DNA from: Alphaproteobacteria bacterium
GTDB taxonomy: Bacteria; Pseudomonadota; Alphaproteobacteria; UBA8366; Aestuariispiraceae
NCBI GenBank assembly: GCA_024743195.1
Contig: JANSXE010000006.1
Coordinates: forward strand, 186,001-250,000
Direction of reading: 5' to 3'
Length of the DNA: 64,000 bases
Shown here: piece by piece, positions 9,746 through 17,592 of the stretch
Position numbering within the stretch: position 1 is the first letter of the stretch
Layout: every line of letters begins with the position of its first letter
The notes under the pieces: generated by a model
The model's input: the letters and a program-made list of their open reading frames with translations, nothing else
Databases searched by the model: none
What the model was told of the DNA's origin: nothing
Program-made: the position numbers and the translations under genes

Positions 9746-11107
9746 CTAGCGATAGGCGATCAGATCGCCGTCGTCGGTCTGCAGATAGACCGTGCCGTCG
9801 GCGACGATCGGCGCAAGGCGCAGGCCCGCGCCGACGTCGATCCGCCCCAACGGCTCGCCGGTATAGGGCGAAACGGACCAGAGTTCGCCCAGGTTGTTGC
9901 CGACCAGCAGCCGGTCCTTGACCAGCACCGGCCCGACCCAACTGATCGGGTCCTCCCGATCCTCCTCGTCCTCGAAGCGCGGCAAGGGGGTGGCCCAACG
10001 CACCCGCCCGCCGTCGCGCGTGACGGCCAGCAGAATCTGGTCGGTGGTCACCAGGAACAGATAGTCGCCGGCGATCCAAGGCGTCTCGGTCCCGCCGATG
10101 CGGCGGTCCCAGGCCCGCGCGCCGCTGCGCAGGTCGATGGCGATCAGCCGGCCCGCATGGCTGACCGCGAAGACGAAGCCCCGATCCACCACCGGCCGGC
10201 CGCGGATGTCGGCGAGGCTGGACAGCGCGTCGACCCGCCGGGTGGAGGTGAGGTTCTCCTGCCAGCTCACCCGGCCGTTGCCGAGGCGCAGGGCGAACAG
10301 CTCGCCCGAGGAATAGGGCACGATGACGCTGGCGTCAGAGATCGCCGGGCTGGCCGAGCCGAGCAGCCCCGCCGTCTCCGCAAAGCCGGCGTGGCGCCAG
10401 ACCTCCTCGCCCGTCTCCAGCGAGAGCGCGGTCGCCTGATTGTCGATCGACACGGCGACCACGCGTCCGTCGGCGACGGTCGCCGCCGCCCGGACCGGAC
10501 CCGAGAGTTGGCGCCGCCAGATCTGCTCGCCCGTCGCCGCGTTGAGCGCCAGCGCCTCCGCGAAGCCCGTGGTGACGACCAGGATGCCGTCCGCGTAGGC
10601 GAGACCGCCGCCGAAAGCCTCGTCGTCCTCGTCCGGCGGCTCCGCTTCGAAGGACCAGAGACGCTGCCCGGTCTCGGCCGAGAACGCCCGGATTTCGTAG
10701 TCCCGATCCATGGTGTAGACGCGGCCCGCCGCGGCGATCGGCCCGGACAGCACCCGTTGACCGTCGTCGGAGCCGTAGCCGGCGCTCGCGCGCCAGACCG
10801 GCTCCAGATCGTCCGCCGCCATCAGATGATGCATGGCGTGGTCGGGGTAGCCGCCCGCCTGCGGCCAACTCTCGTTCAGATAGGGCGCCGGCAGCGTGAC
10901 CGCGAGATCCGCGAGCCTGGGGTCGGGCTCCGCGTCGCTCTCGGAGATCATGATGGCGATGCGCTCGCCCGGCAGCGGGGGCGCCTCGTCCTCGCCGAAC
11001 CAGCCGCACCCGGCGAGCAGCAGCGCGCCGGCCAGCGCAAGCGCGCCCCGCGGACGGAACGATGGGCGCTGCGGCTGGGCGCCGCACGGAGGCGTTCGCT
11101 CGCTCAT
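9746..11107 (-). CDS. bamB: Outer-membrane assembly lipoprotein BamB (PQQ-like beta-propeller)
   Basis: The start codon overlaps the stop of the upstream TPR gene (ATGA at 11104-11107). A signal peptide ends in lipobox LLLAGC. The rest (453 residues in all) is a series of beta-propeller blades with repeats such as YTMDRDYEIRAFSAETGQRLWSFEA, LALNAATGEQIWRR, TALSLETGEEVWR, IAIDLRSGARAWDR and YLQTDDGDLIAY. BamB supports BamA in folding outer-membrane proteins. Operon order TPR protein-bamB-der matches other proteobacteria. The frame stays open upstream to 11887, but the coupling and lipobox fix the start. Confidence 0.92.
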   Translation of the reverse strand: MSERTPPCGAQPQRPSFRPRGALALAGALLLAGCGWFGEDEAPPLPGERIAIMISESDAEPDPRLADLAVTLPAPYLNESWPQAGGYPDHAMHHLMAADDLEPVWRASAGYGSDDGQRVLSGPIAAAGRVYTMDRDYEIRAFSAETGQRLWSFEAEPPDEDDEAFGGGLAYADGILVVTTGFAEALALNAATGEQIWRRQLSGPVRAAATVADGRVVAVSIDNQATALSLETGEEVWRHAGFAETAGLLGSASPAISDASVIVPYSSGELFALRLGNGRVSWQENLTSTRRVDALSSLADIRGRPVVDRGFVFAVSHAGRLIAIDLRSGARAWDRRIGGTETPWIAGDYLFLVTTDQILLAVTRDGGRVRWATPLPRFEDEEDREDPISWVGPVLVKDRLLVGNNLGELWSVSPYTGEPLGRIDVGAGLRLAPIVADGTVYLQTDDGDLIAYR

Positions 11108-11754
11108 TCGCCGACAGCGCTCAGGATTTCGGCGGCGCGCGCGCGGCTGCGCTGCGGCGCGTCCGCGCTGTCGGCGATCGCGCTCAGATGCTCGCGCGCC
11201 GTATCGACGTCTCCGGCCTGCAGGGCCAGCCCGGCTGCAACCTCCAGCGCGGTGAAGCGCCAGGCCGCCCCCGCCTCGAGATGCGGGGCGAGACGGCCCA
11301 GCAGATCCGCCGGGTCGCGGTCGCCCGCCCGCGCGGCCTGGGAGACGGCCAGCACCTCCGCCAGATCGCGATAGAGCCGGTCGACCCCATCGTCGGCGGC
11401 GACGCGCTCGAAGGTCTGGGCGGCGGCGGCGTGATCGCCCGCCTCGCCATGGAGCGCGGCCGCCCGCATCAACGCCGTCATCCGGTAGCCGTCGGGCGCC
11501 GCGTCCGCCAACGCCTCCAGGTCGGCGGCGACCGAGGCGGGCCCAGCCTGCCCCTGCTGCGCCAGGACGGCCTGGTAACGGTCCGCCGCTTCGAGCTGTT
11601 GCGAGCGCTCGTAGGAGCGCCACCAGGTGTGCGCGCCGACCGCCAGGATCGCGATCACGGCGACCGCCACGAAATAGCGCCCGTAGCGCGTCCAGAGCGC
11701 CTTGGCGCGCTCGCGCCGGAGATCCTCTTCGACTTCGGTGAAAATGTCGGACAC
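11104..11754 (-). CDS. YfgM-like tetratricopeptide membrane protein
   Basis: 216 residues from a GTG start. An N-terminal charged stretch (MSDIFTEVEEDLRRERAKALWTRYGRYF) precedes one membrane helix (VAVAVIAILAVGAHTWW), then a helical TPR-like periplasmic domain with Ala-rich repeats. This is the layout of YfgM, which works with the Sec translocon and periplasmic chaperones, and it sits directly upstream of bamB as in E. coli. Identification rests on topology and context more than on strict sequence identity. Confidence 0.75.
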   Translation of the reverse strand: MSDIFTEVEEDLRRERAKALWTRYGRYFVAVAVIAILAVGAHTWWRSYERSQQLEAADRYQAVLAQQGQAGPASVAADLEALADAAPDGYRMTALMRAAALHGEAGDHAAAAQTFERVAADDGVDRLYRDLAEVLAVSQAARAGDRDPADLLGRLAPHLEAGAAWRFTALEVAAGLALQAGDVDTAREHLSAIADSADAPQRSRARAAEILSAVGE

Positions 11755-11955
11755 GGAGTCGCCCGTCCTTCCTTCGCGCGCGAATGCGGAGCGCCCGCTG
11801 GGTGCGCCGCCATGAAGCCCGCGCTCTATTTACGGACTCCGGGCGTCCGGGGCAACCGCAGGCCGACACCGGCGCCACGCCCCGCACGCCCCGGTCTGGC
11901 GCGCTTCTTGCTTAGATTTTGACGCGCGCAATCTGATTTGGGGATCCGACGAGCC

Positions 11956-12330
11956 ATGAGGATCAAGACGGACAGACACGCCCTCCGCGCTGGAGCGCCC
12001 CCCCGGCGGCTCGGCGCGGCGTCGGCGCTCTTGGCGGCGGGACTGACTCTCGGCGGCTGCCTGGGCGGCGCGGAAGCCCCGTTCCTGCTGGCGACGGGGG
12101 CGACGGCGACGACGGTTCTGGAGGACAAGCTGCCGACCGACTACATCGCCGAGGCGGTGACCGGCCTGGACTGCAGCTACATTCGCCATCTCGACGACAA
12201 GGGGCCGCTGTGCCGGCCGGAGCGGCGCGAGGTGATCGAGCGGCCGCTGTATTGCTACCGCACGCTCGGCCAGATCGAATGTTTCGAGGAGCGCGACCCC
12301 TACGGCATCGGTCAGCGCACGGTCAACTAG
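11956..12330 (+). CDS. Small lipoprotein of unknown function
   Basis: 124 residues from the ATG at 11956. Basic N-terminus, hydrophobic core and lipobox LGGC (ASALLAAGLTLGGC), then a short domain TTVLEDKLPTDYIAEAVTGLDCSYIRHLDDKGPLC...PLYCYRTLGQIECFEERDP with four Cys that could form two disulfides outside the inner membrane. I recall similar uncharacterised proteins from Rhodospirillales but no function. It stands alone between the yfgM-bamB-der-lipoprotein operon (divergent) and the DUF2794 gene. Confidence 0.7.
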   Translation: MRIKTDRHALRAGAPPRRLGAASALLAAGLTLGGCLGGAEAPFLLATGATATTVLEDKLPTDYIAEAVTGLDCSYIRHLDDKGPLCRPERREVIERPLYCYRTLGQIECFEERDPYGIGQRTVN

Positions 12331-12456
12331 GCGCCCCAAGACCGCCCTTCCGACGCGCGGCGCTTTGCGCTACGATTTCGTGACAGGGGTGGACGCCGGA
12401 TCGCCCGCCCCGCTTTTCCGGGACCGGCGAGCCGACCGAGGGGGACGCGCCACCGC

Positions 12457-12798
12457 ATGACGGAACTGGTCAATTTCGCCGACTACCGCCGGCGCGGCGG
12501 GTCCAAGCAACGGGTCCGGTTCGATCGGGACGAGTTCCGAACGCTGATGGACTGCTACTCCCGTCGCGTGATGACCGGAGAGTGGAAGGATTACGCGCTC
12601 GACATCTACGGCCCCGTGGCCGTCTTCTCCATCTTCCGGCACAGCCTGGAAGCCCCCGCCTTCGCCGTCGCCAAGCGACGCAACGGCAAGCATGACGAAT
12701 TCATCGTCCGCAGCGGTCGGCGCACCCTGAAGCGCGGCCGGGAGTTGAGCGACGTGCTCAGCGTCTTCGACAAGCCGTTGCGGCTGATCGAGGGATAG
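12457..12798 (+). CDS. DUF2794 domain protein
   Basis: 113 residues preceded by a GAGGGGGA ribosome-binding stretch. Family hallmarks are the N-terminal VNFADYRRR, FDRDEFRTLMDCYSRRVMTGEWKDYALDIYGPVAVFSIFRHSLEAP and the C-terminal LKRGRELSDVLSVF. DUF2794 is a small soluble family largely confined to alphaproteobacteria, with no assigned function. It faces the LysE gene convergently with a gap of only about 20 bases. Confidence 0.85.
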   Translation: MTELVNFADYRRRGGSKQRVRFDRDEFRTLMDCYSRRVMTGEWKDYALDIYGPVAVFSIFRHSLEAPAFAVAKRRNGKHDEFIVRSGRRTLKRGRELSDVLSVFDKPLRLIEG

Positions 12799-12817
12799 CG
12801 CGCGGAGTAGAGCCCCT

Positions 12818-13432
12818 TCATCGCGCGAAGGCCGTCAGGAAGCCCGCGCCGACGAGCGCGCTCGCCCCCGCCCGGTTCGCGATGCGCAGACGGCCGCCTT
12901 CGCGCAGATAGCCGGTCAACGTCGCGCCCAGCAGGATCCACAGCGCGTTGCTGACGAGCAGAAGGGCGAGGAAGGTCGCCTGAATGGTCAGCACCTGCGG
13001 CAGGAGCGCGCGGTCGGCCGAGAGGAACTGCGGCAGGAACGCGACGAAGAAGACGATGTCTTTCGGATTGAAGGCGGTGACGAGGAACCCGTCCCGGAAG
13101 GCCGCGAGCCCGCCGCCCGTTCGCTGACGCGCCGATGCGAGACCGTCCGCCGGCGCGCGCCACAGCCCGAAGCCGAGCCAGAGCAGGTAGGCGGCGCCGG
13201 CGATCTTGAGGGCGAGGAACAGGTCCGCCGACGCCGACAGCAGCGCGCCGGCGCCCAGCAACGAGGCGCTCATCGCCGCCAGATCGCCGAGCATGACCCC
13301 CGGAACCACCGCGGCGGCCGCTCTCGGACCGCGGCCGAGCGTATGGCCGAGAAGCAGCATGACAACCGGCCCCGGGATCGCAAGGAGGGCGATCGTGGCG
13401 CCGACGAGGGATAGCCAATGCGTAAATTCCAT
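12818..13432 (-). CDS. LysE/RhtB family exporter
   Basis: About 204 residues with six predicted membrane helices. The start at 13432 (MEFTHWLSLVGATIALLAIPGP) is favoured by the AGAAAGG just upstream and by the family's characteristic short N-terminus. IPGPVVMLLLGHTLGRGPRAAAAVVPG and FNPKDIVFFVAFLPQF are family signatures. Members export amino acids or homoserine-lactone-like metabolites. A LysR regulator gene is divergent 119 bases away and is the likely controller. Confidence 0.88.
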   Translation of the reverse strand: MEFTHWLSLVGATIALLAIPGPVVMLLLGHTLGRGPRAAAAVVPGVMLGDLAAMSASLLGAGALLSASADLFLALKIAGAAYLLWLGFGLWRAPADGLASARQRTGGGLAAFRDGFLVTAFNPKDIVFFVAFLPQFLSADRALLPQVLTIQATFLALLLVSNALWILLGATLTGYLREGGRLRIANRAGASALVGAGFLTAFAR

Positions 13433-13501
13433 GACGTTGCCTTTCTCACTCCATCTTCGGTCTTGGCCTTTTGATAGCGTGAAATTCGGCGGAACGGTTG
13501 A

Positions 13502-13516
13502 TTGCAAGATCTCCAA
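13502..13516. promoter_or_regulatory. Possible LysR-type operator between lysE-like and LysR genes
   Basis: TTG-N9-CAA centred on AGATCT (TTGCAAGATCTCCAA) lies in the divergent intergenic region. It fits the loose symmetry of LysR recognition boxes, but the region is short on other evidence. Confidence 0.3.
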
Positions 13517-13551
13517 GACGAAAGTAAAACTTCGGTATGAGATGGTCCGCC

Positions 13552-14403
13552 ATGCCGTCGCTCTCCGCCTTGCGCGCCTTCGATGCGGTGGCGCGGGAGG
13601 GCGGATTCGCCGCCGCGGCGGCGACGCTGAACGTCACCGAAGCCGCCATGCGCCAGCACATCCGGGCGCTCGAGCGCGATTTGGGGCGCCCCCTCGTGGA
13701 GCGGCGGGGGCGCGGGATCGCCTTGACCGACGCGGGGCGCACGCTGGCCGATGCAACGCGGGGCGGCTTCGACGCGCTGTTCGCCGGCGTCGAGGCGCTG
13801 ACGGACGACGACGCCGACCGGCCGGTGCGGGTGGCCTTGCCGCCCTCCTTCGCCGAGATGTGGTTGATGCCGCGCCTCGGAGATTTTTGGAGGCTCAACC
13901 CGGATATCGCCGTCGAACTGGCGCCCAGCCTTCGCCTCGTCGACCTGCGCGGCGGTCGTTTCGACCTCGCCATCCGCTACGGATTGGGGGATTGGCCCGG
14001 CTGCCGGAGCGTCCTGTTGGCGTCGGCGGACTATCTGGTCGTGGCGCGGGCGGATCTCGGCGCGAAGCAGGCAGGGGTCGCGCGGGCGGATCTGGCGGCG
14101 CTGCCTTGGCTGTTCGAGGCCGGGCGCGACGAGCACCGGACGTGGGCGGCGGCCCACGGGGTCGATTTCGACGGGCCGCGCGCAAAGCGCTTTCCGACGA
14201 ACGCGCTCGTCCTCTCCGCGGTCAGGGCCGGGCAAGGGGTCTCGCTTCAGGCGCGCGCGTTGGTGGAGCGCGAGCTCGACTCCGGCGTCCTGACCGCGCT
14301 CTACGCCGAACCGTCGGATCCGCTCGGCTATTACGTGGTGACGCAGGACGACCCGCGGCCGCTCGCCCGGCGCTTCATCGCCTGGCTCCTCGACCGCGCC
14401 TAA
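13552..14403 (+). CDS. LysR family transcriptional regulator (GcvA-like)
   Basis: Opening MPSLSALRAFDAVAREGGFAAAAATLNVTEAAMRQHIRALERDLG is a LysR winged HTH of the GcvA/AmpR branch. The substrate-binding domain follows (VRVALPPSFAEMWLMPRLGDFWRLNPDIAVEL... FDLAIRYGLGDWPG). An ATG 15 bases upstream (13537) is possible, but the family usually starts at MPSL. It is transcribed away from the LysE exporter gene, the usual arrangement for a regulator that senses the exported compound. Confidence 0.88.
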   Translation: MPSLSALRAFDAVAREGGFAAAAATLNVTEAAMRQHIRALERDLGRPLVERRGRGIALTDAGRTLADATRGGFDALFAGVEALTDDDADRPVRVALPPSFAEMWLMPRLGDFWRLNPDIAVELAPSLRLVDLRGGRFDLAIRYGLGDWPGCRSVLLASADYLVVARADLGAKQAGVARADLAALPWLFEAGRDEHRTWAAAHGVDFDGPRAKRFPTNALVLSAVRAGQGVSLQARALVERELDSGVLTALYAEPSDPLGYYVVTQDDPRPLARRFIAWLLDRA

Positions 14404-14525
14404 CGCAGATCGGACATCGGTCCTGGGAAGGCGTCCGCGTCCGAAGATAGGAATGTTCGCTCCTTGTTCTTGATGCTGCGTTGCGCCTAGCATCCTCCGA
14501 CATCCGGGGACGCGGGAGGCGGGCG

Positions 14526-14825
14526 ATGGGACGGATCAAGCATCAGGCGCTGGCGGCGGACGAGGCGGCGCGACGTCGGGCGGCGCTTGGGGATCTGATC
14601 CCCTACGGCGCCGACGTCTTCTGCTGGTGCAATCGGTGCGGCCATAACGCCGTGCTGCCGCTCAAGGCGATGCTCGCCCGATTCGGACCGGCGCAGGAGG
14701 TGCCGGCGCTCGGCGCGCGCCTGCGCTGCAGCGGCTGCGGCTCGAAGGACGTCGCGACGCGCCCCGACTGGCCGTCGCTCGGCCAGGTCGCGCGCCATGA
14801 GACGGAACCGGAGGGCTCCTCCTGA
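14526..14825 (+). CDS. Small zinc-ribbon-like protein of unknown function
   Basis: 99 residues preceded by GGGAGG. The core FCWCNRCGHNAVLPL ... LRCSGCGSKDVATRP holds two pairs of cysteines (CNRC and CSGC), spaced as in a zinc ribbon, followed by PDWPSLGQVARHE. I recognise it only as a short conserved alphaproteobacterial hypothetical. It lies upstream of the gcrA control region on the same strand. Nucleic-acid binding is a reasonable guess from the fold, no more. Confidence 0.65.
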   Translation: MGRIKHQALAADEAARRRAALGDLIPYGADVFCWCNRCGHNAVLPLKAMLARFGPAQEVPALGARLRCSGCGSKDVATRPDWPSLGQVARHETEPEGSS

Positions 14826-15242
14826 ACCGCTTTCGAGTCGCGGGTTGATTCCAAAGCCTTTTCCGCGATCGGGGCGCCGCAATCCGGCCTGAATTCGCCC
14901 TGAAACCGACCCCACGGCGCCCCGGTCGCGCCTCCGGCCGACTTGACCTTGGCCTCGGAATCGGGCCCTTGCCGACCATCGAGTCCTCCGGCGGGCCGCG
15001 ACTCCGCAGAAAAGCGCTTGAGACTCGAAACCACGCCGTATATTGTGCCCAACAGATCAGGCCCTACTAGATATTGGAACGCGGGGGGATTCCGCGAACA
15101 GGGGAAGAGTCCCTCGAACCCGGGAAAGGCCCGATCCGCCGCGTACCCACGCGGCCCAGCGGAGGCGACTTCAAACACGAACTCCTCGGAGGGCGTCACA
15201 CGACGCCCGGACCGAGCGGCAACCGGACGGCGAGGTCTCGAC
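14826..15242. promoter_or_regulatory. gcrA upstream region with eight GANTC sites
   Basis: This 417-base non-coding stretch holds GANTC at 14835, 14847, 14958, 14981, 15000, 15022, 15088 and 15107, i.e. eight sites in 277 bases. About one would be expected by chance in roughly 360 bases of 70% GC DNA. GANTC is the target of the cell-cycle methylase CcrM, and the regulator GcrA works through methylated GANTC promoters. I therefore read this as a methylation-sensitive control region. Confidence 0.75.
15018..15046 (+). promoter_or_regulatory. Candidate sigma-70 promoter of gcrA with GANTC over the -35 box
   Basis: TTGAGA (15018-15023), 17-base spacer, TATTGT (15041-15046). The GACTC site at 15022-15026 overlaps the -35 element, so methylation could directly affect initiation. 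The predicted transcript has a leader of about 190 bases. Confidence 0.5.
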
Positions 15243-15569
15243 ATGGAATGGACGGAAGAGCGCGTGGCGACGCTCAAGGGCATGTGGCTCAGCGGCTACA
15301 CCGCCCGCCAGATCGCGGAACGCCTGGGCGGGGTGACGCGCAACGCGGTGATCGGCAAGGCGCACCGGTTGGGGCTGTCGACGCGTCCCTCCCCGATCCG
15401 GCGGCACGAGCCCGCCCCGATGACGCGCACGGTGGAGCGCACCTGCCAATGGCCGATCGGCCATCCCGGCAGCCCGGAATTCCATTTCTGCGGCGGCGAG
15501 GCTGTGTCCGGCAAACCCTATTGCGAGAAGCATTGCGGCGTCGCCTATCGCCGCAGCAGCACGGACTAG
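15243..15569 (+). CDS. gcrA: Cell-cycle regulator GcrA
   Basis: 108 residues, shorter than the about 170 of Caulobacter GcrA. The N-terminal HTH (MEWTEERVATLKGMWLSGYTARQIAERLGGVTRNAVIGKAHRLGLS) is the diagnostic GcrA DNA-binding domain. The C-terminal CQWPIGHPGSPEFHFCGGEAVSGKPYCEKHCGVAYR is the conserved sigma-factor-interacting module with its Cys/His set. The variable linker between them is short. GcrA binds sigma-70 holoenzyme and activates promoters with CcrM-methylated GANTC sites. A GAGG box precedes the ATG. Confidence 0.95.
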   Translation: MEWTEERVATLKGMWLSGYTARQIAERLGGVTRNAVIGKAHRLGLSTRPSPIRRHEPAPMTRTVERTCQWPIGHPGSPEFHFCGGEAVSGKPYCEKHCGVAYRRSSTD

Positions 15570-15630
15570 ACGAACCGTCCCGGCCCCCCAACATAGAGGC
15601 GGGTCATTTTAGGGCGGGTCGCACTGCGCT

Positions 15631-15662
15631 GACGGGCGGCGAAGGCGGCTTCGCCGCCCGTC
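15631..15662 (+). terminator. Stem-loop downstream of gcrA
   Basis: GACGGGCGGCGAAG, loop GCGG, CTTCGCCGCCCGTC: a perfect 14-bp stem about 60 bases after gcrA. No clear T-run follows, so termination is probable but not certain. Confidence 0.5.
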
Positions 15663-15736
15663 GATGCGTCCCGGCCCCGTAACGTAACGGACGGGGCGTG
15701 GGGACCCGACGGGGCGCAGGGAGCTGGGAGCCACAG

Positions 15737-16840
15737 ATGAGCGAGAGCGGGAGCAAGCAGGAGCCGGAAGGCGCGCGCTCGCGCCTGCGCCGGCAAAGCG
15801 CCGTCGTCTCCGTCTTCGCCTCCTTCGCCCTGGCGGCGCTTGCGATCTATCTGATGGTGATCGGCCAGCCGATCCTGCTGCCCTTCGTCATCGCCGTCTT
15901 CATCGTCATCCTGCTGGACAGCATGGCGGCGCGCTTCTGCAGCCTCTCCATCGCCGGCGTGCAGCCGCCCGGCTGGGCCGGAATGACGCTGTCGATCCTG
16001 GTAATGATCGGCGCGCTGTTCCTGCTCGGCGACATCATCGCCAGCAATGTGGCCGCGGTCACGGAGCGCGCGCCGAGCTATCAGCAGAACATCCAGGCGA
16101 TGCTCCAGCGCTGGACCGAGACGCTGGGATTGAGCGCCGTGCCGAGCGTGCAAAGCCTGGCGCAGGAAATCGACGTCGCCGGCGTGCTGCGCACCGCCGC
16201 CGCGCAGATCACGGCGGTCGCCGGCAACATCTTCACGATCCTGTTCTACGTCGTCTTCATCCTGCTGGAGCAGGCGACCTTCAAGGGCAAGATCCAGGCG
16301 TTGTTCCGCGACGAAGGCGACGCCGAGCGGGTGCGCGAGACGATCCGGCGCATCTCGCGCGACATCCAGCGCTATATCGGACTGAAGACGGCGGTCAGCG
16401 CGCTGACGGGCCTCCTCAGCTACGCCGTGATGGCCTTCGTCGGCGTGGATTTCGCGGGCTTCTGGGCGGTGCTGATCTTCGTCCTCAACTTCATTCCCTA
16501 TATCGGCTCGCTGGTCGGGGTCGCCTTCCCCTCCGTGCTGGCGCTGATCCAGTTCCCCAGCCCGATCTACTTCTTCGCGGTCGCGGGCGTGCTCGCCGCG
16601 GTGCAGGTCACCGTCGGCAACGTCATCGAGCCGCGCCTGATGGGCCGCTCGCTGAATCTGAGCCCGCTCGTGATCCTGCTGTCGCTGGCGGTGTTCGGCT
16701 CGATCTGGGGCATCGTGGGGATGGTGCTCTCGATCCCCTTCATGGTGGTCGCCATGCTGATCTGCGCCCAGTTCGAGCCCACGCGCGCCGTCGCGGTGCT
16801 GCTTTCCGCCGACGGCAAGGTCGACAGCGCGCCGCGCTGA
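15737..16840 (+). CDS. AI-2E family (PerM/YdiK-type) membrane permease
   Basis: 367 residues with a hydrophilic N-terminus, three helices, a soluble middle stretch (AAVTERAPSYQQNIQAMLQRWTETLG...), then further helices with family signatures GFWAVLIFVLNFIPYIGSLVGVAFPSVLALIQ and GNVIEPRLMGRSLNLSPLVILLSLAVFGSIWGIVGMVLSIPF. This is the AI-2E/UPF0118 superfamily, whose members have been linked to autoinducer-2 export or to Na+/H+ exchange. The true substrate cannot be told from sequence. Confidence 0.88.
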   Translation: MSESGSKQEPEGARSRLRRQSAVVSVFASFALAALAIYLMVIGQPILLPFVIAVFIVILLDSMAARFCSLSIAGVQPPGWAGMTLSILVMIGALFLLGDIIASNVAAVTERAPSYQQNIQAMLQRWTETLGLSAVPSVQSLAQEIDVAGVLRTAAAQITAVAGNIFTILFYVVFILLEQATFKGKIQALFRDEGDAERVRETIRRISRDIQRYIGLKTAVSALTGLLSYAVMAFVGVDFAGFWAVLIFVLNFIPYIGSLVGVAFPSVLALIQFPSPIYFFAVAGVLAAVQVTVGNVIEPRLMGRSLNLSPLVILLSLAVFGSIWGIVGMVLSIPFMVVAMLICAQFEPTRAVAVLLSADGKVDSAPR

Positions 16841-16849
16841 CCCGCTGTC

Positions 16850-17527
16850 TCAGCCGCCCGGGGCGCTGATCCACAATATCCGCGCACGCGGGCGGCCTTC
16901 CGGCGCCGCCTCGTCGGGCAGCGCGACGACGGCGTGCGCAAGGCGCCCGTCGAACTGGACCGCGTCCCCGACGCCCAGGTCGATGGGCTCGCGCCCCTCC
17001 AGATAAAGCGCGACCCGACCGGAGAGGACGTAGAACAGATCCTCGCTCTCATGCCGGGACCATTCGGCGTAATCCTCGATCGACGTGGCCGTCACCTCGG
17101 TTTCCAAGGCGCCGAAGGCGCGTCGCGCCAACCCGGGCGCGATCAGGCGATGATCGTAATGCGCCGCGCGGCGCCAACCGCCGGCGTCGGCCCGCGTGAC
17201 CTCCGCCGCGCCGCGCTCCTGCACCCCGCCCTGCAGCAGCGGCCCGACGTCCATCGCGAAGCCGTCCGCGATCTTCAAAAGCGTTTCATAGGTCGGCGAC
17301 ATGGCGCCGCGCTCGATCTTCGACAGCGCGGCGCGCGACATCCCCGTCGCCGCCGCAGCCGCCTCCAGCGTCATGCCCCGCGCCTTGCGCAACGCCTTGA
17401 GGCGCCGCCCCAAGGCGTCCAGCGACCGATCCTGCGCGGGGTTCGGCCGGATCGGGCTCCGCGGCTCCGGCTCCTTGGCCTCCGCGCCGCCGGCCGGCGG
17501 GGCGGGCGCCTCCTCTTTCGTCGTCAT
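16850..17527 (-). CDS. XRE-family regulator with C-terminal cupin
   Basis: The ATG at 17527 gives 225 residues (a TTG at 17539 is also in frame). After a Pro/Glu-rich lead comes an HTH (LDALGRRLKALRKARGMTLEAAAAATGMSRAALSKIERGAMSPTYETLLKIADGF), then a cupin sensor domain (ESEDLFYVLSGRVALYLEGREPIDLGVGDAVQFDGRLAHAVVAL). Such regulators usually sense a small metabolite and control a neighbouring transporter. The DMT exporter gene is divergent 65 bases away, with a tandem palindromic operator between them. Confidence 0.88.
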   Translation of the reverse strand: MTTKEEAPAPPAGGAEAKEPEPRSPIRPNPAQDRSLDALGRRLKALRKARGMTLEAAAAATGMSRAALSKIERGAMSPTYETLLKIADGFAMDVGPLLQGGVQERGAAEVTRADAGGWRRAAHYDHRLIAPGLARRAFGALETEVTATSIEDYAEWSRHESEDLFYVLSGRVALYLEGREPIDLGVGDAVQFDGRLAHAVVALPDEAAPEGRPRARILWISAPGG

Positions 17528-17539
17528 CCTTGCGTCCAA

Positions 17540-17571
17540 ATTTCTACTATAGTAGATTTCTACTATTGTAG
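17540..17571. promoter_or_regulatory. Tandem 16-bp palindromic operator between XRE-cupin and DMT genes
   Basis: Two 16-base units in direct repeat, ATTTCTACTATAGTAG and ATTTCTACTATTGTAG, differing at one base. Each contains a dyad: CTACTATAGTAG is perfect, and the second has one mismatch. The pair is the only AT-rich stretch in the 65-base divergent gap and is almost certainly the binding site of the XRE-cupin protein, controlling itself and the exporter. Confidence 0.75.
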
Positions 17572-17592
17572 CCTTTTGGGGACCCTCGATCC

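Noticed and set aside
11108-11887. Upstream extension of the BamB frame to 11887
   Set aside because: The lipobox and the ATGA overlap with the TPR gene fix the BamB start at 11107. The extension is a shadow of the TPR gene.
13206-14450. Long plus-strand frame across the LysE/LysR junction
   Set aside because: It is low-complexity Arg/Gly/Ala sequence in the wrong frame of the LysR gene, whose own frame has a clear HTH.
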